From NCBI GenBank assembly GCA_948467695.1, contig CAOKFJ010000071.1:1-7956 (forward strand): a stretch of 7,956 nucleotides of DNA. The letters are read 5' to 3'. Of this stretch, positions 1 to 5,479 are shown piece by piece; the first letter of the stretch is position 1; the number at the start of each line of letters is the position of its first letter. The notes beneath the pieces were generated by a model. The model searched no databases. It was not told the DNA's origin and worked only from the letters and a program-made list of their open reading frames with translations. This DNA is from an uncultured Allobaculum sp. Its GTDB lineage: Bacteria; Bacillota_I; Bacilli_A; Erysipelotrichales; Erysipelotrichaceae. Made by a program: the position numbers and the translations under genes.

Positions 1-2262
1 GAAGTCGTTGTAATGTGGACCGGTAAAAACACCGGCGGCAACATCGATGCCGACGCATTCGACGGACCGAAAAACAGACTTGGCTATGACCAGCAGCTTG
101 GCGCATGGTTCAACTACCCTGTAAACGACATGGCATTCGGCCGTATCCTGATGGGTGCTGTTGACAACATGGACCCCGAACTTGAAGGTCTGCGCGGCTT
201 CTTCATGAACCCGATGAACCAGGCTCAGGCAAGTAAAGTTGCAATCTTCCAGGGTGCCGACTATTCCTGGAACATCCATGACTACGACTACAACTGGTCC
301 TGGGACAAAGCTCTTGAGGCTGTATCTCCCGACCACACTGCAGCGCTCAAACGCTATGCAGACAACACAAGCAAGCACTCCTTTGAAGACATCGCTATGG
401 ATGAATCCAAAGAACTGCAGCCGATCCTCAACGCGTTCAACGCAGCTGTTGAATCCGGCGAAAACTTCGACGAAGCATTTGCCGCTCTTAGAGCAAAATT
501 CGACGAAATGCTTGCGGACGCAAACGAACTGCTCGCTATGGAAGACGCTCCTCTGCTGGCAGACCTCGAATCTCACCTGAAATCCTACAAAGACATGGCT
601 GAAGCCGGTATCGCCGCAATGGATGCATTCGAAGCTGCAACTCAGCTCGACTCCACTGTAATGAACGAAAAAGCTCAGCTCTGCTCGACAAAACTTGCTG
701 ACTCCAACAAGCACACTATCCTTGCGATGAACCGCAACAACGGTTACTACCAGGTTAGAGTAGAAGTTGGTACAGGATACATCAAACCGTTCCTTGGAAG
801 CATCACTCCCAAACTGAACAAAGTATTCTCCAACTCCATGTCCGCTCCTGCTGTGGATGAAATCATTTCCTCCTCCAACAAAGCAACCGGAACAATCGCT
901 CTGGACAAAGGCAACTATGTGATCACCGTAAACGGAACACTGCGCAAAAACCAGTACGCTGGTGCCGCTCTTTCCGGACCGATCATGGCAAAATCCATCG
1001 CTACTGATGGCGATCTCAAAGTTGAATACTCCCTGAACGGTGTTGAATGGAAAGACGCTGCAGCATTGACAGAAAACGCTCCTGTTACATTCGTACGCTT
1101 CCTCAACACAGGCGAAGATACAGTAACGCTCAAAGACGCTACCATCACTATCAATGCGGTTTATCCGGAAAAACGTGTAAGCGTATCTTCCAATATCCCC
1201 ATTTACCAGGGATCCTACAACAACATGATCGATGGCGACTTCACGACCAAACTGTATGGAAATGAAGGCGGAAACACCACATCCAACCATGTAACTCTCG
1301 ACCTCGGCGCAGTGATTCCTCTGAATGACGCGCAGATCTACTTCGCGCAGAACCCGAAAGGTCCTGACCACGGTGTAGACGGATTCCTTGCTTCCCAGAT
1401 TGAAGTCTCCCTTGACGGTTCCTCCTGGAAACGTGTTGGCGACATTCTTGGCTACGAAGATGATGAATACGAACCTCTGACAATCGAAGGCAACAAAGTC
1501 TTCAAAGTTAACTGGTCCAACCTCAACACAGTCGCTCGCTATGTTCGCTTCTCGCCGACCGTAAGCGATGGCAACTGGGTACAGGTATACGAAGCTCAGG
1601 TCAACACTGAAGAAGGTTTCGAATACGAAATCGGCGACAACTCCATCGACCTGATCGAAACAGAAGTTTCCGGCAACCCCGAAAGAATGTTCGACGGCGA
1701 CATGACTTCGTCCTTCACACTCGCAGCTCCTGCAGCAGGTGACGCTGTTGTCTACAACTTCACTACACAGTGCTCCGTTAAAGACATCCTCACATTCCAG
1801 AATGCTGACAAACTCTCCAACGCAACCATCAGCGTGCAGAACTACGACGGCACATGGACAACTCTTGGCAAACTTGACGCTCAGCGCAACCAGTTCGACC
1901 TGAACAAACACGTTAAAGCGGTTAAGGTTGAATTCGAAGAAGGCACTCCTGTTGATATCCAGGAAATCGCTGTTCGTACAACCGACACACGTCTGCCCGG
2001 AACAATCACAGCTCCTAAAGCTGAGACAGACCTGAACACTGCAGTTCTCGACTACACACTCAACGAAGTTGAATCCAAAGACTTCAACTCCTTCATCCAG
2101 AACGGTATTGATGCTCTGCGTACAGCAGTTGCAAAAGCTACCGCAGTTCTGAATGCTCCTGAAACTCAGGAACAGATCGACAACGCAGCTCTCGAACTCA
2201 ACGACTCCTACATCCGTATGCGTCTTACACCGAACGAAGAACTGCTCAACGGTCTCGAATAA
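1..2262 (+). CDS. GH84 beta-N-acetylglucosaminidase / hyaluronidase-like protein, 5'-truncated by window
   Basis: Secreted family 84 glycoside hydrolase that would hydrolyse terminal beta-linked N-acetylglucosamine from host glycans. The frame is open from base 1, so the true start, signal peptide and catalytic Asp-Asp pair lie upstream; residues here count from the Met at base 13. Seen: the WTG motif (2-4), then WFNYPVND (32-39), which matches the substrate-pocket WWNYPVND of Clostridium NagJ (its W394, N396 and D401, from memory), then NPMNQASK-like sequence (66-75) and DYSWN (83-87). A mostly helical post-catalytic region covers about 120-275. Beta-sandwich modules follow at about 280-385, 386-531 (F5/8C/CBM32-like, with DGDF, LDLG and RYVRF signatures) and 535-656. 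A FIVAR-like helical module covers about 675-740, with the TQEQID pattern. The protein ends in EELLNGLE with no LPXTG anchor. Serine codons are mostly TCC, as in a highly expressed gene. The family call is firm; the exact substrate is not. Confidence 0.87.
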   Translation, partial: EVVVMWTGKNTGGNIDADAFDGPKNRLGYDQQLGAWFNYPVNDMAFGRILMGAVDNMDPELEGLRGFFMNPMNQAQASKVAIFQGADYSWNIHDYDYNWSWDKALEAVSPDHTAALKRYADNTSKHSFEDIAMDESKELQPILNAFNAAVESGENFDEAFAALRAKFDEMLADANELLAMEDAPLLADLESHLKSYKDMAEAGIAAMDAFEAATQLDSTVMNEKAQLCSTKLADSNKHTILAMNRNNGYYQVRVEVGTGYIKPFLGSITPKLNKVFSNSMSAPAVDEIISSSNKATGTIALDKGNYVITVNGTLRKNQYAGAALSGPIMAKSIATDGDLKVEYSLNGVEWKDAAALTENAPVTFVRFLNTGEDTVTLKDATITINAVYPEKRVSVSSNIPIYQGSYNNMIDGDFTTKLYGNEGGNTTSNHVTLDLGAVIPLNDAQIYFAQNPKGPDHGVDGFLASQIEVSLDGSSWKRVGDILGYEDDEYEPLTIEGNKVFKVNWSNLNTVARYVRFSPTVSDGNWVQVYEAQVNTEEGFEYEIGDNSIDLIETEVSGNPERMFDGDMTSSFTLAAPAAGDAVVYNFTTQCSVKDILTFQNADKLSNATISVQNYDGTWTTLGKLDAQRNQFDLNKHVKAVKVEFEEGTPVDIQEIAVRTTDTRLPGTITAPKAETDLNTAVLDYTLNEVESKDFNSFIQNGIDALRTAVAKATAVLNAPETQEQIDNAALELNDSYIRMRLTPNEELLNGLE

Positions 2263-2370
2263 GATTCAGACTTCAAACTGTTTTCTTCAGAAAAGCGACA
2301 GTCAGCTCCGTAACGTCCAGTTCGGAATTCCAGACAGTCCATTCTGATTGAACACAACCAGGCAACATTA

Positions 2371-2402
2371 AAGCGGCTGGCAAAATGACCAGCCGCTTTT
2401 TT
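2371..2402 (+). terminator. Intrinsic terminator after the GH84 gene
   Basis: A perfect 10-bp GC-rich stem, AAGCGGCTGG (2371-2380) with CCAGCCGCTT (2389-2398), has an 8-base loop and a run of six T at 2397-2402. It lies 108 bp after the stop codon and should end the GH84 transcript, separating it from the CLC gene. Confidence 0.9.
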
Positions 2403-2721
2403 GCGCACTGTAAGGCACGATCGATTCGCTGATGCAATCAAATGACGGGAAAAGAAATGAAATGCGACCTATTATTTTCATAAACAAGCAAAAAGCCTCA
2501 TTCTTCACAAAAGCAGAAAGGTGGAGCTGACAAAGCACGAAAAATTGAATATCGCTTCATCGTTCTCTAAAATCAGATGGTCTTTGAATGAAGTGCAAAA
2601 TGCGAAAATGTCCGCAAAAGATAAACGAAATCACGTGCAGTACTGAATAACGGGTTTGTTCGAGGCATTGCGCGGCATGAAGCGATGGCGCACTTCGACA
2701 AAGAAGAAGGGAAAATGAATT
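2403..2721. other. Intergenic region between GH84 terminator and CLC gene
   Basis: This stretch lacks a convincing gene. It holds one good promoter candidate (2545-2573) and, at its end, the CLC ribosome binding site (AGAAGGG, 2705-2711). I looked for a fluoride (crcB-type) riboswitch because the downstream gene looks fluoride-related. I could not find its conserved GATGG/CCGCC and CTGATGGCTCCTAC-like blocks. Nothing else is recognisable. Reverse-strand open frames here run into the CLC gene and look like shadows. Confidence 0.5.
2545..2573 (+). promoter_or_regulatory. Candidate sigma-A promoter for the CLC gene
   Basis: TTGAAT (2545-2550) and TAAAAT (2568-2573) are separated by exactly 17 bases. 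They match the -35 (TTGACA) in four of six positions and the -10 (TATAAT) in five of six. Transcription would begin near 2580, leaving a leader of about 140 bases before the CLC start. This is a consensus match only. Confidence 0.55.
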
Positions 2722-3966
2722 ATGAATGTAATGGAACGTACAAAAATCAGGGTGAGATCCTGGACAAAATATTTCATGAATACTCTGATTTACGCCGTTG
2801 CCGGCTGTGTGATCGGTGTGCTGGTCGGTCTGTTTGAAGTCCTTTTTGGCTGGGGACTGAACCTGATCACGAAAGCGCGTGTCGGCTATGAAAACTGGCT
2901 GCTGCTTCTGCTTCCGGTAATGGGTGTAATCATTATTTATCTGTTTGAGAGATTCGGAAAAGTTTCGCGAAAAGGCATGGGACTTGTATTCGAAATTTCG
3001 CAGGGAAGAGGACGACCGATTCCCAAGCGTACAGTTTCGCTGATGATGGTTTCGACATGGCTTTCGCATATTGCCGGAGCAAGCGTCGGCAAAGAGGGTG
3101 TCGGCATGCAGATCGGCGCAACCGTATCGCATGTCATTGGACGCAATGTCCCGTACTTTAAAGAAAACAAAACGGTCTTTCTGGTAACCGGTATGGCGGC
3201 CGGTTTTGCGGGACTGTTTGGAACGCCGTTTACAGCGATTTTCTTCGCGCTTGAAGTGCTCGTCTACGGCATGATCGAATTCAAAGCACTCGCTCCCGCG
3301 CTAGCGGCTGCCTTCAGCGCAAGCTGGGTGTCGAGTCTGTTCGGACTGGGCAAGGAAGTGCTTCATTTCTCGCTGGCAATGCCGGAAGACTGGATGTCGA
3401 TGTTCCTGCCCCTGATCGCGCTAGGCATCGCGTTTGGCGTAATGGGCGGATTCTTCGCCTGGAGCATGCACCATTTCAAAGGTCTTGTTTCACGAAAGAT
3501 CACTAATCCGTATGTGCGCGTGATTGCCGTATCGATCGTGCTCGGTCTGATTTTGTGGGCATTCAACTGCCGCTATTCCGGATCAGGCATCAATCTGATC
3601 GAAGCCGGTATTGAAGGCGGCAAAGTCTATCCCTGGGATTTCGCGATGAAACTCGCGCTGACTGTCCTGTCGATGTCGATCGGCTTTATCGGCGGTGAAG
3701 TCACACCGCTCTTTGCGATCGGTTCGACATTCGGGGCTCTGATTGCGCCGCTTGTCGGCATGGATCCGATGATGTGCGCGGCGCTTGGCTATGCGGCAGT
3801 ATTCGGCGCGGGTACAAATACATGGCTTGCACCGATGATGATCGGCATGGAAATGTTCGGCTTTGAATACTTCCCGCTGTTCTTTATCGTCTGCGCGACA
3901 GCCAATCTCGTAAACGGAAATCTTTCGATCTATCGTCTGCAGGGGCTGGCCGATATGCCTGACTAG
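2722..3966 (+). CDS. CLC-type fluoride/proton antiporter (CLC-F clade)
   Basis: An integral membrane transporter of the CLC family, 414 residues and complete, without C-terminal CBS domains; hydrophobic segments run from about 20 to 398. Its signature residues are those of the fluoride-exporting CLC-F clade. GMGLVF (85-90) replaces the chloride-type GSGIP. GKEGV (123-127) carries the gating glutamate E125. GGEVTP (324-329) replaces GxFxP, and a tyrosine sits at 404. From memory, Enterococcus casseliflavus CLC-F uses M79, F83, E118, E318, T320 and Y396. The counterparts here are M86, F90, E125, E326, T328 and Y404, a constant offset of 7 that becomes 8. The expected role is expelling cytoplasmic fluoride in exchange for protons. 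The start at 2722 follows AGAAGGG at 2705-2711 (10-base gap); a Met four codons in is an alternative. It has its own promoter and terminator, so it is probably monocistronic. Serine is mostly TCG, unlike the GH84 gene. Confidence 0.88.
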   Translation: MNVMERTKIRVRSWTKYFMNTLIYAVAGCVIGVLVGLFEVLFGWGLNLITKARVGYENWLLLLLPVMGVIIIYLFERFGKVSRKGMGLVFEISQGRGRPIPKRTVSLMMVSTWLSHIAGASVGKEGVGMQIGATVSHVIGRNVPYFKENKTVFLVTGMAAGFAGLFGTPFTAIFFALEVLVYGMIEFKALAPALAAAFSASWVSSLFGLGKEVLHFSLAMPEDWMSMFLPLIALGIAFGVMGGFFAWSMHHFKGLVSRKITNPYVRVIAVSIVLGLILWAFNCRYSGSGINLIEAGIEGGKVYPWDFAMKLALTVLSMSIGFIGGEVTPLFAIGSTFGALIAPLVGMDPMMCAALGYAAVFGAGTNTWLAPMMIGMEMFGFEYFPLFFIVCATANLVNGNLSIYRLQGLADMPD

Positions 3967-4015
3967 ATCGGCCGAAACAAATACTGTCGAAATCTAGAAA
4001 AATTGAAGAACGTAT

Positions 4016-4052
4016 AAGCGAAGCGCTGATATCTATTTGGCGCTTCGCTTTT
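4016..4052 (+). terminator. Intrinsic terminator after the CLC gene
   Basis: A perfect 11-bp stem, AAGCGAAGCGC (4016-4026) with GCGCTTCGCTT (4040-4050), has a 13-base loop and ends in four T (4049-4052). It lies 49 bp past the CLC stop. The short T run makes it somewhat weaker than the GH84 terminator. The stem is symmetric, but there is no A run for efficient use on the reverse strand. Confidence 0.82.
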
Positions 4053-4059
4053 CTGTCGT

Positions 4060-4084
4060 GTATGCGAATGGATGAATCGCATGC
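4060..4084. repeat. Inverted repeat after the CLC terminator
   Basis: ATGCGA (4062-4067) and TCGCAT (4077-4082) are perfect inverted copies 9 bases apart. One G-T wobble and one G-C pair outside extend the stem to 8 bp. No T run follows, so it is not a second standard terminator. It could be a protein-binding site or an mRNA 3'-end hairpin. Confidence 0.4.
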
Positions 4085-4177
4085 CAAATGAGGGCGAAAC
4101 CATCGTTTCAAGATGCATGTGCGAATGCCGGAAAGCAGAACACACAGGCGGAATATGGCAGGGTGCACAGATCGGAC

Positions 4178-4228
4178 AATATCCATATGCATGCGGATAC
4201 ACAGAAGCGGATACCGGGAATGGATATT
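4178..4228. repeat. Inverted repeat enclosing two GCGGATAC direct repeats
   Basis: AATATCCAT (4178-4186) and ATGGATATT (4220-4228) are perfect 9-base inverted copies. Between them GCGGATAC occurs twice (4193-4200 and 4207-4214), with starts 14 bases apart. The block ends 3 bases before the weak -35 candidate at 4232. That position would suit an activator or repressor site controlling the GH110 gene. The partner protein is unknown. Confidence 0.45.
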
Positions 4229-4231
4229 TAT

Positions 4232-4261
4232 TTGTCGCATAAGTAAATAAACAAGAATTAT
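4232..4261 (+). promoter_or_regulatory. Weak candidate promoter for the GH110 gene
   Basis: TTGTCG (4232-4237) and AATTAT (4256-4261) are 18 bases apart. The match to sigma-A consensus is poor, but the placement is suggestive: the -10 candidate touches the cre box that starts at 4261 and the repeat block lies just upstream. Another start site further downstream cannot be excluded. Confidence 0.28.
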
Positions 4262-4274
4262 GAAATCGTTTACA
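4261..4274 (+). promoter_or_regulatory. Catabolite-responsive element (cre, CcpA-type operator)
   Basis: TGAAATCGTTTACA matches the cre consensus TGWAANCGNTNWCA at every defined position. With the preceding A at 4260 it also fits WTGNAANCGNWNNCW. It is the operator type bound by CcpA and related LacI-family repressors with a central CG. It lies about 290 bp before the GH110 start and overlaps the end of the weak promoter candidate, so it would repress a glycan-degrading gene when preferred sugars are present. A dedicated LacI-family regulator could use the same sequence. Confidence 0.65.
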
Positions 4275-4524
4275 CAATCGAGAGGCGCAAGATTTGAACA
4301 GCATGAAGAATGATAAAGTGAACATGGATAAATGAGCGTGCCGACACGATGATTCTGCTTTCGCCACTGGGCAGGCATAGGCAGAATTTCTGTATATGCA
4401 TGCGCAGCATCGACATTTTAATGTGCACACGTTCCGGTCTTTTCTGCTTTGGGAAAATCCTGAAGCGTAAAAGCCGAACTGCCAATGCCTGCTGTCATGC
4501 CTGCGGATACGCTCAACCATTTTT

Positions 4525-4545
4525 CCATTGCGGTGTTCCGCATGG
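4525..4545 (+). other. Hairpin just upstream of the GH110 ribosome binding site
   Basis: TGCGG (4529-4533) and CCGCA (4538-4542) form a perfect stem around a TGTT loop. CCA (4525-4527) and TGG (4543-4545) extend it to 8 bp with a single bulged T at 4528. It ends 5 bases before the AGAGG ribosome binding site (4551-4555), which remains unpaired. It could stabilise the 5' leader or tune initiation. Confidence 0.4.
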
Positions 4546-4564
4546 ATAAGAGAGGAAAGAGACA

Positions 4565-5479
4565 ATGAGAAAATTCAACAAAGCGGCAAGCGCGTTTCTT
4601 GCTGCAGTGATGACAGCGACCTCGGCTGCATCGCTTGCTCCTGCCGTTTTCGCGCAGACGGTCGATACAACCGATACGCGCGAGAACGTGACTGTCATTG
4701 ATGTCACTGACTATGGCGCTGACCCCACCGGTATCGAAGACAGCCAGCCGGCAGTCGTCAAAGCCATTGAAGCAGCAAAAGGAGTTGAAGGTCCTGTCAC
4801 CATCAACTTCCCGGAAGGCACTTACCAGATGTATCCCGACAAAGCGTTTAAAAAAGAGATGTATCTCTCCAACACGACCGGTATCGATGAGGGCGAAAAA
4901 ATTCGTACTGTCGGTCTGTGTCTGGAAGATATGAACGATGTCATCATCGAAGGCAACGGCTCCCGCTTCATGTTCCATCACAAAATGACACCGTACGCGA
5001 CCATACGTTCGACGAATGTCACTCTGCAGAACTTCTCGATCGACTTCGCGACGCCGACTTGCTACGAAATGGTTGCGACCGAGCGCGATGAAGCCGAGAA
5101 AACCATCGTGTTCCATATTCCCGAAGCCAACAACTATGAAGTGCGCGGAACCGATATCATCTGGAGTTCCGACAAATCACCCTACACAGGCAAAACCTAC
5201 TGGACGCAGAACAGAGGCTTTGGCTATACGCAGACATACAATGCGGCAACCGGCGAATCGTGGCGCGGATCGACATCTCCGTATTCGGGCGTCAGTTCGA
5301 TCGAAGATCTCGGCGATCATAAAGTGAAATTCCATTACAGCTCGATGCCGAACATTCAGCCGGGCATTGTATGGCAGACACGCGACACCACACGCGACCA
5401 GGTAGCTGGCGGTCTTCTGTATTCCAAAGGCATCACGCTCAAAAATATCGAAGAAAACTATGTTCATGGTTCGGTATGA
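4565..5479 (+). CDS. GH110 alpha-1,3-galactosidase, N-terminal fragment (ends at frameshift)
   Basis: Start of a secreted GH110 enzyme that would cleave terminal alpha-1,3-linked galactose. ATG 4565 is supported by AGAGG (4551-4555) with 9 bases between, and by a clear signal peptide: basic MRKFNK, hydrophobic core, and AVFA before Q31 as a likely cleavage site. VIDVTDYGADPTG (about 44-56) is the classic opening strand of right-handed beta-helix glycosidases. The region to residue 302 resembles the N-terminal part of GH110 proteins. True homology stops at HG (301-302); the frame then adds only SV before TGA at 5477-5479. The fragment lacks the conserved catalytic HDDPINVHG motif, which is in the next frame. 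If translated alone it would be exported but probably inactive. Serine codon use is TCG-rich (9 of 20), unlike the downstream part. Confidence 0.8.
   Translation: MRKFNKAASAFLAAVMTATSAASLAPAVFAQTVDTTDTRENVTVIDVTDYGADPTGIEDSQPAVVKAIEAAKGVEGPVTINFPEGTYQMYPDKAFKKEMYLSNTTGIDEGEKIRTVGLCLEDMNDVIIEGNGSRFMFHHKMTPYATIRSTNVTLQNFSIDFATPTCYEMVATERDEAEKTIVFHIPEANNYEVRGTDIIWSSDKSPYTGKTYWTQNRGFGYTQTYNAATGESWRGSTSPYSGVSSIEDLGDHKVKFHYSSMPNIQPGIVWQTRDTTRDQVAGGLLYSKGITLKNIEENYVHGSV

Larger units (their letters stand above)
4053..4564. other. Long upstream region of the GH110 gene
   Basis: About 510 bases hold no convincing gene. Open frames on either strand lack a ribosome binding site and recognisable protein features. 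The region is rich in short ATGC/GCAT-type words. It contains inverted repeats (4060-4084 and 4178-4228), a short direct repeat (GCGGATAC at 4193, 4207 and 4503), a weak promoter candidate, a cre box and a hairpin ahead of the ribosome binding site. If transcription starts near the cre box, the GH110 mRNA has a leader of roughly 300 bases; I recognise no known riboswitch or T-box in it. Confidence 0.5.

Noticed and set aside
2282..2305. CTGTTTTC / GAAAA..CAG imperfect hairpin just after the GH84 stop
   Set aside because: It is AT-rich and interrupted, with no T run. The terminator at 2371-2402 is the convincing one.
2470..2475. TATTAT as a -10 box for the CLC gene
   Set aside because: No acceptable -35 lies 16 to 18 bases upstream. 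The 2545-2573 pair is far better.
2557..3132. A 191-codon reverse-strand open frame overlapping the start of the CLC gene
   Set aside because: It has no domain features and overlaps strong CLC coding sequence. It is a codon-bias shadow.
4303..4335. An 11-codon ATG-to-TGA minigene (MKNDKVNMDK) as a possible leader peptide
   Set aside because: No ribosome binding site precedes it, and there are no regulatory codon runs or attenuator structure beside it.
4349..4549. A 66-codon forward open frame in the GH110 leader
   Set aside because: There is no ribosome binding site before its ATG. Its composition is odd (many Cys and His) and it runs through the hairpin at 4525-4545, so it is probably chance.
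3884..4565. Reverse-strand open frames of 164 and 200 codons across the CLC end and the intergenic region
   Set aside because: Their translations are rich in Cys, His, Arg and Ser with no recognisable motif. They cross the CLC terminator and the repeat elements, and no start has a ribosome binding site.
5437..5479. Programmed -1 ribosomal frameshifting in GH110
   Set aside because: The only A-rich stretch (CTC AAA AAT) is not an X-XXY-YYZ heptamer, and no strong downstream structure is evident. A lost base explains the break more simply.
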